The translations under genes and the position numbers were made by a program. From SpSt-398 sp041752235 (GTDB lineage: Bacteria > Bacteroidota > Bacteroidia > Chitinophagales > Chitinophagaceae), in contig JBGSHM010000001.1 in the NCBI GenBank assembly GCA_041752235.1, positions 124,001 through 188,000 of the forward strand: 64,000 nucleotides of DNA, in the 5' to 3' direction. Positions 1 to 8,040 of this stretch are shown in pieces (the stretch's first letter is position 1; each line of letters starts with the position of its first letter). The notes under the pieces were generated by a model, which made no database searches, had not been told where the DNA came from, and saw only the letters and a list, made by a program, of their open reading frames with translations.

Positions 1-1
1 T

Positions 2-1945
2 AACCCCTTTGGCGCCTGTCCCACCTGCGAGGGCTTTAGCCAGGTCCTGGGTATTGATGCCGACCTCGTGATACCCGACCGACGCTTAAGTGTGTATGAC
101 GGCGCTGTGGCCCCCTGGAAGGGGGAGAAGCTGGGTTGGTGGCGCGAACAATTCATCAAAGCCGCCAAAAAGATCGATTTCCCGGTACACAAACCCATTG
201 CCGACCTGACCAAGGCCCAGCACCAAATGCTTTGGGAAGGAGAAAAGCCGGCACTGGGGATCAATGATTTTTTCAAAGAAGTAGAACAAAACCTGTACAA
301 GGTTCAATACCGTGTTTTATTGAGTCGGTACCGCGGCCGCACCGAATGTCCGGATTGTAAGGGCTATCGCCTGCGTCCCGAAGCCTTGTATGTGAAAGTG
401 GGTGGATTGCATATTGGCGAATTGAACGCGCTCCCGGTCCGGGATCTGAAAACCGGGTTTGCAAAACTGGATGAACAACTTTCCGACTATGACAAACAGG
501 TGGCTAAACGCATACTCATTGAGATCCATCATCGGTTGGATACACTCCTGAAAGTTGGTCTTGGTTACCTGACCCTTAACCGCCTGGCCAATTCACTCAG
601 CGGTGGGGAAAGCCAGCGGATCCAACTGACCACCAGCCTCGGAAGTAACCTGACCAATTCACTTTATATATTGGATGAGCCCTCGATCGGACTTCACCCC
701 CGTGATACAGCCAACCTGATTGCTGTATTAAAAGAATTGCGTGACCTCGATAATACGGTGGTGGTCGTTGAACACGACGAAATGATGATGCGCGAGGCTG
801 ATCATATCATTGACATGGGCCCCCTTGCTTCGCACCTGGGTGGGGAAGTGGTGGCCGAGGGGAATTATGATGTACTCGTGGCCAATCCAAAAAGTTTGAC
901 CGGACAGTACCTGAAAGGTGAGCTTCGCATCGACCCACCAAAAACCCTCCGGAAATGGAACCGCTCCATCACCGTAGAAGGGGCAAGGCAACATAACCTG
1001 AAAGATATCACTGTTGAATTTCCGCTCAACCTGCTCTGTGTGGTATGCGGGGTCAGTGGGAGTGGAAAAACCACATTGGTTAAACAAATACTTTACCCCG
1101 GACTTAAAAAAATCAAAGGGGAGATGGGGGACAAGGTCGGATTTCACCGCGCTATTACCGGAGATATTGAGAGTATCACCCAGATCGAAATGATCGACCA
1201 AAACCCGATCGGGAAATCCTCGCGAAGTAATCCGGTTACATATATCAAAGCCTATGATGAGATCCGCGATCTCTATTCAAGACAACCACTCAGCAAAATG
1301 CGCGGGTTTCAACCCAAACATTTTTCATTCAATGTGGATGGCGGACGTTGCGATATCTGTAAAGGTGAGGGAGAACAAGTCGTGGAAATGCAGTTCCTGG
1401 CGGATGTTCACCTGGTTTGTGAATCCTGTGGCGGAAAACGATTCAAAGAAGAAGTACTGGAAGTACAATACCGGGGAAAGAGCATCCACGATGTATTAGA
1501 GATGAGTGTGGATGAAGCCATCCTGTTCTTTAAGGAAGAACCCAAATTGGCACAGGCCATTCAGCCCTTGAGCAATGTGGGGTTGGGATATGTAAAACTT
1601 GGTCAATCATCCGGCACACTTTCCGGTGGTGAGGCACAACGGGTCAAGCTGGCCTCCTTCCTGGGGAAAGGCAAGGGAGGTGGAAAGATCCTTTTCATCT
1701 TTGATGAACCTACTACGGGTCTGCACTTTCATGACATCAAAAAATTATTGACATCCTTCAATGCCCTCATTGAACAGGGGCATAGCATACTGGTGATTGA
1801 ACACAACACGGATGTGATACGCAGTGCTGACTGGGTGATTGAGCTTGGTCCGGAAGCCGGAGACGGTGGGGGAGAATTGGTCTTTGCCGGTAAGCCGAAT
1901 GACATGAAGAAGGAGAAGAAGAGTTTGACGGGGAAATACCTCTAA
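2..1945 (+). CDS. uvrA: UvrA excinuclease subunit, 5'-truncated by window edge
   Basis: DNA-damage recognition ATPase of UvrABC nucleotide excision repair, cytoplasmic. The frame is open from base 2, so the window holds about the last 647 residues; roughly the first third of the usual 940 or so lies outside. Visible in order: the zinc motif CPTCEG near the start and its partner CPDCKG near residue 115; the first ABC signature LSGGESQ with Walker B YILDEPS near 200-220; the second Walker A GVSGSGKTTL near 350; the second zinc module CDICKGEG...CESCGGKRF; and the second signature LSGGEAQ near 541 with FDEPTTGLH. Both ATPase halves that are present look intact. The GTG at position 68 is internal and is not a start. 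Identification is secure; which UvrA paralogue it is cannot be judged without the N-terminus. Confidence 0.95.
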   Translation, partial: NPFGACPTCEGFSQVLGIDADLVIPDRRLSVYDGAVAPWKGEKLGWWREQFIKAAKKIDFPVHKPIADLTKAQHQMLWEGEKPALGINDFFKEVEQNLYKVQYRVLLSRYRGRTECPDCKGYRLRPEALYVKVGGLHIGELNALPVRDLKTGFAKLDEQLSDYDKQVAKRILIEIHHRLDTLLKVGLGYLTLNRLANSLSGGESQRIQLTTSLGSNLTNSLYILDEPSIGLHPRDTANLIAVLKELRDLDNTVVVVEHDEMMMREADHIIDMGPLASHLGGEVVAEGNYDVLVANPKSLTGQYLKGELRIDPPKTLRKWNRSITVEGARQHNLKDITVEFPLNLLCVVCGVSGSGKTTLVKQILYPGLKKIKGEMGDKVGFHRAITGDIESITQIEMIDQNPIGKSSRSNPVTYIKAYDEIRDLYSRQPLSKMRGFQPKHFSFNVDGGRCDICKGEGEQVVEMQFLADVHLVCESCGGKRFKEEVLEVQYRGKSIHDVLEMSVDEAILFFKEEPKLAQAIQPLSNVGLGYVKLGQSSGTLSGGEAQRVKLASFLGKGKGGGKILFIFDEPTTGLHFHDIKKLLTSFNALIEQGHSILVIEHNTDVIRSADWVIELGPEAGDGGGELVFAGKPNDMKKEKKSLTGKYL

Positions 1946-1949
1946 GCAT

Positions 1950-2032
1950 TTTACCGCCAGGTCGCTAAGTCGCTATGAAACGCTTAGAAATCATTGCGTC
2001 ACTTTGCGTCTTCGTGTCTTGGCGGTGAAATC
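1950..2032. repeat. Intergenic inverted repeat, GCGGT-type family
   Basis: Fills the gap between convergent uvrA and the DUF4293 gene. It opens with TTTTACCGCCAGGTCGC and closes with CTTGGCGGTGAAAT, so the ends are roughly inverted. The same vocabulary (TTTACCGCG, CTTCGCGGTAAA) recurs at 39029-39120, 48027-48100, 48829-48984 and 60.5-60.9 kb, making it a dispersed repeat family of this genome. It may act as a bidirectional terminator. Confidence 0.55.
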
Positions 2033-2455
2033 CTATCTCAACCTATCCAAACTCTCCACCAATTTTTCATCCTTCCAAATACCCCTTGCTGCCAATACAA
2101 ACAAAACCGGTATTGCAAAAACAACCAGGGCCGTCAGGGAAGGAACGGAGCCGCCCAATTTGCGCATAGCGGTAAAGTTCAGAACGACCAATACGATCGC
2201 TAAAACAGTCCCTACGATCGACATCCGCAATTGTTGTTTTCTCTTTTTATAAAAGAAGATCGTGGAGAGTGCCAGGAAGATGGTGGCACCAGTTAAGACA
2301 ACCAGGAAAAGATTACTACCTCCGTTCACATATGTCACCCCACCACTCATGGTATCTGTGCTCTGATTTGTTGCTTCATAAAAAGGAAGCTGATAGCTCA
2401 GCACGCCAAGAACAGCTGCCAGCAGGAGCCATACCGATTGAATGCGTTGTATCAT
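2033..2455 (-). CDS. DUF4293 family membrane protein
   Basis: Small integral membrane protein of 140 residues with four predicted transmembrane segments (about 8-25, 48-67, 77-96 and 102-122). It begins MIQRIQSVWLLLA, the typical start of the DUF4293 family, which is widespread in Bacteroidota and has no known function. A lysine/arginine-rich loop (KKRKQQLR) follows the second helix, which suggests a cytoplasmic loop. The gene lies 49 bases downstream of glyA on the same strand, so the two may be cotranscribed; the gap holds only an A/T-rich imperfect palindrome. No catalytic motif is visible and function remains unassigned. Confidence 0.8.
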   Translation of the reverse strand: MIQRIQSVWLLLAAVLGVLSYQLPFYEATNQSTDTMSGGVTYVNGGSNLFLVVLTGATIFLALSTIFFYKKRKQQLRMSIVGTVLAIVLVVLNFTAMRKLGGSVPSLTALVVFAIPVLFVLAARGIWKDEKLVESLDRLR

Positions 2456-2504
2456 GGTGGGTGTATTTTTTAATCAGTAATTAATAATCAATAATTATTA
2501 ATTA

Positions 2505-3782
2505 TTAGCCCAGTTCCGGATAAAGCGGAAACTCTTTCATGAATTCCTTTACTTCTTCTTTCACGCCCAGGATCAGTGATTCATCTTCTGTGTTCATCAA
2601 AACCTTATCGATCAGGGCGACCACTGTTTCCATATGGGTTTCTTTTAATCCGCGTGTAGTGATCGCAGGAACACCAACACGGATACCCGATGTAACAAAC
2701 GGTGATTTATCATCAAAAGGTACCGCATTTTTATTCAGCGTGATATGGGCTTTATCCAGGGTTTCCTGTGCTTTTTTCCCGGTCAGGCTCTTAGTTCTCA
2801 GGTCGATCAGCATCAGGTGGTTATCAGTTCCATCGCTGATGAGGTTATATCCGCGGCTGACAAAGGCTTTGGCCATAGCTTGTGCATTGGCGATGACTTG
2901 TTGTCCATAAGCTTTGAAACCATCGGAAAGGATCTCTCCAAAGGCAACGGCTTTGGCGGCGATCACGTGTTCGAGAGGTCCACCCTGTGTACCCGGGAAA
3001 ACGGCGAGGTCCAGCAATTGGCTCATGGTCCTCAGATTACCTTTAGGGTCTTTTACGCCCCAGGTATTTTCAAAATCATGTCGCAAAGCGATGATTCCAC
3101 CGCGGGGACCACGCAGGGTCTTGTGGGTGGTGGACGTCACAATATGGCAATGATCAAAGGGGTCATTCAGTAAACCACTGGCGATCAGTCCGGCTGGATG
3201 CGCAATATCTGCCAATACCACAGCACCGATCGAGTCGGCGATGGCGCGAATGCGTTTATAATCCCAGTCACGACTGTAGGCAGAAGCTCCACAAATCATC
3301 ATTTTGGGTTTTTCCTTGGTGGCAATGGCTTCCATTTGGTCATAATCCACCAATCCGTCTTTGGTTACGCCATAGTGAAGGGCGTGATAGGTCTTGCCAC
3401 TAAAATTCGCCGGACTGCCATGGGTCAGGTGACCACCCATACTCAGGTCAAGTCCCAATACTTTATCACCCGGTTTTAATACAGCCAGAAATACCGCACC
3501 GTTGGCCTGGGCACCACTATGCGGTTGCACATTGGCCCAACTGGCGTTAAAGATCTTTTTCAATCGGTCAATGGCCAGGGTTTCGATCTGGTCTACGATC
3601 TCACAACCACCATAGTATCTTTTGCCCGGGTAACCCTCGGCATATTTGTTGGTAGGTACGGTTCCCATCGCCTGCATGACCTGCAGGGAGGTAAAGTTCT
3701 CGGATGCGATGAGTTCAATGCCATGACGCTGGCGATCCAGCTCTTTGTTGATCAGATCAAAAACCTGTGTATCTTTTTGCAT
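2505..3782 (-). CDS. glyA: Serine hydroxymethyltransferase
   Basis: PLP enzyme that interconverts serine plus tetrahydrofolate with glycine plus methylene-tetrahydrofolate; cytoplasmic one-carbon metabolism. It has 425 residues, normal for the family. Diagnostic motifs are IELIASENFTS near the N-terminus, YAEGYPGKRYYGGCE, HSGAQAN, ADIAHPAGLI and the PLP-lysine segment TSTTHKTLRGPRGG. The frame stays open 90 bases upstream to 3872, but I start at 3782 (MQKDTQVFDLINKEL). The extra residues are a repetitive EYTDFTDYTEF stretch encoded by an intergenic repeat, and they lie before the conserved SHMT N-terminus. No Shine-Dalgarno sequence is visible, as is usual in this phylum. Confidence 0.95.
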   Translation of the reverse strand: MQKDTQVFDLINKELDRQRHGIELIASENFTSLQVMQAMGTVPTNKYAEGYPGKRYYGGCEIVDQIETLAIDRLKKIFNASWANVQPHSGAQANGAVFLAVLKPGDKVLGLDLSMGGHLTHGSPANFSGKTYHALHYGVTKDGLVDYDQMEAIATKEKPKMMICGASAYSRDWDYKRIRAIADSIGAVVLADIAHPAGLIASGLLNDPFDHCHIVTSTTHKTLRGPRGGIIALRHDFENTWGVKDPKGNLRTMSQLLDLAVFPGTQGGPLEHVIAAKAVAFGEILSDGFKAYGQQVIANAQAMAKAFVSRGYNLISDGTDNHLMLIDLRTKSLTGKKAQETLDKAHITLNKNAVPFDDKSPFVTSGIRVGVPAITTRGLKETHMETVVALIDKVLMNTEDESLILGVKEEVKEFMKEFPLYPELG

Positions 3783-3832
3783 ATTTTGAAATTCTGTATA
3801 ATCGGTGAAATCAGTGTATTCCGCGAAATCAT
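3783..3832. repeat. GTGAAATC/GTATAATC-type degenerate repeat upstream of glyA
   Basis: A run of near-duplicate 9-11-base units (GAAATTCTGTATAATC, GGTGAAATC, AGTGTATTCC, GCGAAATC) directly in front of glyA. The same units make up 12003-12115 (ATCCGTGAATTCTGTATAAT and similar), so this is a second dispersed intergenic family. It is in frame with glyA and creates a false N-terminal extension. Confidence 0.5.
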
Positions 3833-3883
3833 TTTTCTCGGGAGGCACAAAATTAAGGCCTAACCCCCTCAATCGTATAAGTT

Positions 3884-3911
3884 TTTGTTGTTTGTTTTTT
3901 CGTTACTTTCG
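3884..3911 (+). promoter_or_regulatory. Putative Bacteroidota-type promoter for the nucleotidyltransferase
   Basis: TTTG at 3884-3887 is followed after 16 bases by TACTTTCG at 3904-3911, close to the -33 TTTG / -7 TAnnTTTG consensus of Bacteroidota sigma factors. It ends 25 bases before the ATG at 3937. This is inference from consensus only. Confidence 0.4.
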
Positions 3912-3936
3912 GGTGCTTTTCGCTTAATAAAAACCA

Positions 3937-4929
3937 ATGAAGGCAATCATACCAGTAGCCGGAGCCGGTACCAAGCTTCGTCCCCATACATATACTCAAC
4001 CTAAGGCGCTCATTCCCCTGGCCGGAAAAACGGTGCTAAGCATCATTATCGACCAGTTGAAAGACGCCGGGATCAATGAATTCATCTTTATTGTAGGATA
4101 TCTGGGGGATAAGATCCAGGATTATGTGACAGAGCATTATCCGGATATCAAGGCCTCCTATGTCTATCAAACCGACCGGCAGGGGATCGGTCATGCTGTA
4201 ACCCTGGCTAAAAAATTAGTGGGCTCGGATGAAGTGTTCGTCGTGTTGGGTGATTCTATTTGTGAGTATGATGTCAGGGAAGTACTCAATTCACCTCATT
4301 CCATGTTGGGTGTAAAAAAAGTGGATGATCCCCGCGAATTCGGGGTGGCTGAAATGGATGAAGAAGGATTTATCGAACATGTGGTCGAAAAACCACAGAT
4401 CCCTAAATCCAATATGGCGCTGGTGGGCGTGTATAAGATCCGGGAAAGTGAACAGATGTTTCAATGCCTCGATGATAATATCAATCAGGGATTAAAGAAT
4501 CGCGGCGAATTCAGTCTGACCGATGCATTGGATTGCATGATACGTCGTGGTGTACAGTTCAAATCTTTTCGCGTTGAGAATTGGTTTGATTGTGGCAAAA
4601 AAGAAACCCTGCTCGAATCGAACGCTACCTTGTTGAAGAAATTTGCCGGACAGGTGGAAACGGATTATAAATCCGAGAACGCCGTGATCATACAACCTGT
4701 CAGCATTGGAGAAGGTTGTATCATTAAGAACTCCATTGTTGGACCGAATGTAAGTATCGGGGAGAATACGACCGTTGATTCCTCGATCATCCGCAATTCC
4801 ATTATCGGATCCTTTTCCAACCTCATTGATATCGTACTGGATAGTTCCCTCATCGGAAGTGATACAGGTATTTGTGGAGAAACCAGGACTTTGAATATTG
4901 GGGACAATACTGATATTGATCTGGGGTAG
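3937..4929 (+). CDS. Sugar-1-phosphate nucleotidyltransferase (RmlA/GlmU-like)
   Basis: Transfers a nucleotidyl group to a sugar-1-phosphate to make NDP-sugar for cell-surface glycan synthesis; cytoplasmic. The 330-residue product starts MKAIIPVAGAGTKLRPHT, the nucleotide-binding loop (usually GxGTRL, here with Lys), followed by QPKALIPLAGK and the metal/sugar-site residues VLGDSI and VEKP. Residues about 245-325 are isoleucine-rich hexapeptide-like repeats (SIGEGCIIKNSIVGPNVSIG) typical of a left-handed beta-helix. This is the layout of long glucose-1-phosphate thymidylyl- or uridylyltransferases. The exact nucleotide and sugar cannot be decided. It is divergent from glyA and stands alone with no other glycan genes adjacent. 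Confidence 0.85.
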   Translation: MKAIIPVAGAGTKLRPHTYTQPKALIPLAGKTVLSIIIDQLKDAGINEFIFIVGYLGDKIQDYVTEHYPDIKASYVYQTDRQGIGHAVTLAKKLVGSDEVFVVLGDSICEYDVREVLNSPHSMLGVKKVDDPREFGVAEMDEEGFIEHVVEKPQIPKSNMALVGVYKIRESEQMFQCLDDNINQGLKNRGEFSLTDALDCMIRRGVQFKSFRVENWFDCGKKETLLESNATLLKKFAGQVETDYKSENAVIIQPVSIGEGCIIKNSIVGPNVSIGENTTVDSSIIRNSIIGSFSNLIDIVLDSSLIGSDTGICGETRTLNIGDNTDIDLG

Positions 4930-4935
4930 ACTATA

Positions 4936-5046
4936 AAGTTTGTTTCTCGCAGCGAACGCCACGGTTTTTACGGACGCAGCGGCATTATTCCTTGCGAACT
5001 AAGTTCATTCGTTGCGCGCTTAACCTTCTTTGCGTCCGCCGCGTGA
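4936..5046. repeat. TTTCTCGC / CGCAGCG repeat-derived intergenic segment
   Basis: Gap before the nitronate monooxygenase gene. It contains TTTGTTTCTCGCAGCGAACG, CGGACGCAGCGG and TTTGCGTCCGCCGCGTG, pieces of the same vocabulary as 19255-19282, 47441-47489 and part of the FecR gene at 49934-50010. No gene is seen here. Confidence 0.45.
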
Positions 5047-5063
5047 AACCTAATCATTTTTTT

Positions 5064-6008
5064 ATGGAAACTCGCGTAACCCAACTTTTCGGAATCAGGT
5101 ATCCGCTCATTCAGGCCGGCATGGTTTGGACAAGTGGCTGGCGACTGGCTTCTGCCGTCAGCAATGCCGGGGGATTGGGAATCATCGGCAGTGGTTCCAT
5201 GTACCCGGATGTCTTTCGCGAACACCTCCAAAAATGCAAAGCAGCTACCGATAAACCCTTTGGGGTGAATATCCCGCTTATGTATGCCGATCTGGAGAAG
5301 CAGGTGGATATCCTGATCGAAGAAGGCGTGAAGATCGTATTCACCAGTGCGGGAAACCCGGCGGTATTAACCCCGCGACTTAAAGAACATGGCATAACCG
5401 TAGTACATGTGGTAAGCAGTACCCGATTTGCCATGAAAGCGGAGCAAGCGGGTTGTGATGCAGTGGTTGCTGAAGGATTTGAGGCCGGTGGACATAACGG
5501 CCGGGAAGAGACCACCACCCTGGTATTGGTACCCTCCGTGGTAAATAGCGTAAAGATCCCCGTTATAGCCGCCGGAGGAATCGCCACCGGGAGACAGATG
5601 TTGGCGGCCATGGTCCTGGGAGCTGAAGGGGTACAGGTAGGCAGCCGTTTTGTGGCCAGTGAGGAAGCATCCGCCCATATTCATTTCAAAAATAAGGTAA
5701 TTCATAGCCAGGAAGGGGATACCCAATTGATGATGAAGAAATTAACCCCCGTTCGATTATTACGAAATAATTTTTTTGATCAAGTGTTAGCTGCTGAACA
5801 AAGAGGCGCTACGCATGAAGAATTAAAAAATATATTAGGACGTGCCCGCGCGAAAAAGGGAATGTTTGAGGGTGATATGGAGGAAGGCGAACTGGAAATA
5901 GGACAGGTAAGCGCCTTGATACGCGAAATTTTACCTGCCGAAACCATCGTAAAAAATATGGTAAAAGAGTTTGAAGAAGCTTTGAAACATCCGATAAAAA
6001 TGCTATAA
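5064..6008 (+). CDS. Nitronate monooxygenase / NAD(P)H-dependent flavin oxidoreductase-like
   Basis: FMN-dependent TIM-barrel enzyme of the 2-nitropropane dioxygenase-like family; members oxidise nitronates or act as enoyl-ACP reductases (FabK). It has 314 residues from METRVTQLFGIRYPLIQAGM, the family's N-terminal signature. Further motifs are SNAGGLGIIGSG, GFEAGGHNG with the catalytic-region His, and the FMN phosphate site AAGGIATGRQMLAAMVLGAEGVQVGSRF. The frame stays open upstream to 4992, but those 24 codons come from the preceding repeat, so I start at 5064. The gene appears monocistronic. Substrate is undecided between nitronate and acyl-ACP chemistry. Confidence 0.85.
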   Translation: METRVTQLFGIRYPLIQAGMVWTSGWRLASAVSNAGGLGIIGSGSMYPDVFREHLQKCKAATDKPFGVNIPLMYADLEKQVDILIEEGVKIVFTSAGNPAVLTPRLKEHGITVVHVVSSTRFAMKAEQAGCDAVVAEGFEAGGHNGREETTTLVLVPSVVNSVKIPVIAAGGIATGRQMLAAMVLGAEGVQVGSRFVASEEASAHIHFKNKVIHSQEGDTQLMMKKLTPVRLLRNNFFDQVLAAEQRGATHEELKNILGRARAKKGMFEGDMEEGELEIGQVSALIREILPAETIVKNMVKEFEEALKHPIKML

Positions 6009-6066
6009 TTTTGATGCTGTGTCGGATGAACTGCGTGTAGACCATTAACAACGAAAACCTTTACAC

Positions 6067-6486
6067 ATGAAATCATTTCGATTCTTAGCAGTTGCCATAG
6101 CCATGCTGACTGCAGTAGGTGCAAATGCCGGCACATCTCCTTCCCCATGCAAAAACGAAACACCCAATAAAAAAGTCAACGAGATCAATGGAAGCGTGAT
6201 CCAAACCGGATCCAAAAAACCATTGGGCGAAGTGAGCATCACTGCCTACGTCAGCTCCAAAAAAGAAAAAGTGATCATCACCGATTGCAATGGCAATTAT
6301 GCATTTGATGACCTCAAGCCCGGTGTGTACAAATTTGTTTTTGAGAAAGAAGGTTACAAGAAAGTAGCCAAAGAAAATATTACCATCAAAACCGATGAGG
6401 CTTTTCTGTTGAATGTGGAAATGGTGTTGACCAGCGAGACCAAACTATTTCCATCGATCTTTCACTTTATGGACAATGACGATTGA
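6067..6486 (+). CDS. Secreted carboxypeptidase-regulatory-like (CarboxypepD_reg) protein
   Basis: Protein of 139 residues with a Sec signal peptide (about 1-22, ending AVGANAG) and a single beta-sandwich domain (about 38-118). The domain shows the hallmarks INGSVIQTGSKKPLGEVSITAYV and ITDCNGNYAFDDLKPGVYKFVFEKEGYKK, the fold normally found at the N-terminus of SusC-type transporters. Here it stands alone with a short acidic tail ending MDNDD. Such single-domain proteins are common in Bacteroidota and their role is unknown; periplasmic or surface location is inferred from the signal. The gene is convergent with the coiled-coil gene and shares a strong bidirectional terminator with it. Confidence 0.75.
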   Translation: MKSFRFLAVAIAMLTAVGANAGTSPSPCKNETPNKKVNEINGSVIQTGSKKPLGEVSITAYVSSKKEKVIITDCNGNYAFDDLKPGVYKFVFEKEGYKKVAKENITIKTDEAFLLNVEMVLTSETKLFPSIFHFMDNDD

Positions 6487-6510
6487 GAAATTTGATATAT
6501 AAAATAATAA

Positions 6511-6550
6511 ATAAGAAATAAGGAAGTCATTGGACTTCCTTATTTCTTAT
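6511..6550. terminator. Bidirectional Rho-independent terminator
   Basis: Perfect 18-base arms (6511-6528 and 6533-6550, ATAAGAAATAAGGAAGTC and its complement) with a 4-base ATTG loop, between convergent genes ending at 6486 and 6579. T-rich sequence follows on both strands. Confidence 0.85.
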
Positions 6551-6578
6551 TCCCCCTTTCTTATTCCTTCTTTTCTAC

Positions 6579-7406
6579 TTATATCCTCACCTTCCGCTCT
6601 CCACTCTGCATATCAAACTCATCCGCCTCTTTCTTTATTTTAAACTCCTTGTGGTTGTTTAAATAATTTTCAAACTTCTTGTAGGTGGCTTCAGATTGTT
6701 TTTGTCCATTGATGAACAGCTCACCTTTTTTATGCTCGATCGTATAGTCCTTGTCTTTGTCGATCAACCCCGCCTTGTCCAGATCATCTAAAAATGACTT
6801 GGTTTCTTTTAATGATTCTTTGGCCTTGTCCAATTCTTTCTCAGCCTTTTTCAATTCTGCTTCAATTTGGGGTTTGATATCTTTCAATTCCACTCTCACC
6901 TTGGCCAACTCTTTTTCCATATTCTTAAAATCGATCTCCTTTACTTTCTCGAGCTCGGCACGGGCCTTTTCCATCTCCTTTTCCACGCGTTTCATTTCCT
7001 CCTTGAATTCGGCACGATCACTCCATTCCATCTTTTCCATATTCTCCTTTAGTTCTTTCTGGATCTTCTCCATATCAATGCTCTTCAGGCTTTTTTCTAT
7101 TTCCATCTTGATCTTTTGCGCATCAATGTCCCGAAGTCCGATCTCCAGATCCTTTTGCATACGGGCCATATCTACCTCAATGGTTCGGGACAATTCCACC
7201 CGGGCTCTTTCTACTTCTTCAATCGCCTCCTCTATATTTTTAACCTTCTCCCGCTTTCTCGGCTTATCGGGTGTGGTATCATTTACAAAACGGTCACCAC
7301 CAAAATGGGATTGAGGTTGTTTGTCCGTCCAGGAAATAAATGCCAGCGAACCTGCCAGCAGGCCCCCGGCCAGCAGCAAAATACCTGTTGATTTCTTTGT
7401 TGACAT
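6579..7406 (-). CDS. Membrane-anchored coiled-coil protein, function unknown
   Basis: Protein of 275 residues. An N-terminal hydrophobic segment (about 8-26, GILLLAGGLLAGSLAFISW) should act as a signal anchor. Residues about 50-215 are almost entirely charged heptad-like sequence (repeated ELEKVKEIDF, KEMEKARAEL, KIQKELKENMEKME), a long alpha-helical coiled coil. The C-terminal 55 residues (DYTIEHKKGELFINGQKQ) look like a small beta-rich domain. Similar charged helical regions occur in the extracellular part of Bacteroidota BlaR1/M56 sensor peptidases, but no peptidase motif is present. Two perfect dyads just upstream (7425-7466) imply tight repression. It is most likely an envelope stress or structural protein; no function can be assigned. 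Confidence 0.75.
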   Translation of the reverse strand: MSTKKSTGILLLAGGLLAGSLAFISWTDKQPQSHFGGDRFVNDTTPDKPRKREKVKNIEEAIEEVERARVELSRTIEVDMARMQKDLEIGLRDIDAQKIKMEIEKSLKSIDMEKIQKELKENMEKMEWSDRAEFKEEMKRVEKEMEKARAELEKVKEIDFKNMEKELAKVRVELKDIKPQIEAELKKAEKELDKAKESLKETKSFLDDLDKAGLIDKDKDYTIEHKKGELFINGQKQSEATYKKFENYLNNHKEFKIKKEADEFDMQSGERKVRI

Positions 7407-7424
7407 ACAATTGGTTTTATTAGT

Positions 7425-7466
7425 TATACGATTAGTTTCGTATAAAAATACGATTTATTTCGTATT
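7425..7466 (-). promoter_or_regulatory. Two tandem perfect operator dyads (BlaI-like)
   Basis: TATACGA-N6-TCGTATA at 7425-7444 and AATACGA-N6-TCGTATT at 7447-7466. Each has perfect 7-base arms and a 6-base spacer; the centres are 22 bases apart, two helical turns, so dimers would bind the same face. They begin 19 bases upstream of the coiled-coil gene's ATG. Arm and spacer geometry resembles BlaI/MecI-type operators; assignment to that family is inference. Confidence 0.65.
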
Positions 7467-7511
7467 ATGGTCAACCAGATTCTTTATTAACAAATATTTT
7501 ACCGCGGAGGA

Positions 7512-8038
7512 GGGATGTTGGATGTTGGATGTTGGAGGACGGAGGACAGAGGACAGATGACAGATGACAGATGACGGATGTCCGATGACCGATGACAGAG
7601 AAGGGAAGTTGGAGGACGATTGGCGGAGGACAGATGACGGGTAAAAGTGTTTATATAATTGTCCATTTTTTTTGCCCCGGAGGGGCATCCCACCTGTAGC
7701 CCCGAATTATTTGTATTTTCCAAAGGCTCCGGAGGAGCCTCCTAGAAAAAATAGGGTTTAAAATTTTTAATATTAATTCGACCCGAAATCAAAAATTGAA
7801 TGAAAAATGGGTGACCTCTCCGGATTCTTGGGATAATACTGTGGCATTGGGGCAACAGATAGGAGGCTCCTCTGGAGCCTTTGGAAAATACAAATAATTC
7901 GGGGCTACAGGTGGGATGCCCCTCCGGGGCAAAGAAAATGTCAGTTGGAGAAGCACCTTCACCCGTCATCTGTCATCTGTCCTCAGTCATCCAACATCCA
8001 ACATCCGACATCCAACATCCGACATCCGCCATCTGATC
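7512..8038. repeat. Nested large inverted repeat (REP/BIME-like) with short-unit flanks
   Basis: No gene is seen in this 630-base gap. The core is two 73-base arms, 7671-7743 and 7861-7933, that are reverse complements with one mismatch around a 117-base centre. Each arm carries two small hairpins, GCCCC-GGA-GGGGC and GGCTCC-GGA-GGAGCC, like REP units paired head to head. Outside the core, 7512-7642 is made of GGATGTT, GGAGGACA and ACAGATGAC units, and 7955-8038 carries the complementary units (GTCATCTGTC, CATCCAACATCC), so the inversion extends outward in degenerate form. It sits between two leftward genes and could act as a transcription or mRNA-end element. Confidence 0.8.
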
Positions 8039-8040
8039 CC

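Noticed and set aside
728..1201. 157-codon minus-strand frame inside uvrA
   Set aside because: Antisense shadow of a well-conserved coding region.
6751..7314. 187-codon plus-strand frame opposite the coiled-coil gene
   Set aside because: Serine/phenylalanine-rich antisense shadow of the charged helical coding sequence.
7512..7642. Possible CRISPR or VNTR in GGATGTT/ACAGATGAC units
   Set aside because: Short degenerate units without spacers; they mirror 7955-8038 and belong to the nested inverted structure.
7742..7969. 75-codon minus-strand frame in the large inverted repeat
   Set aside because: It is made entirely of repeat arm and spacer sequence with no protein-like pattern.
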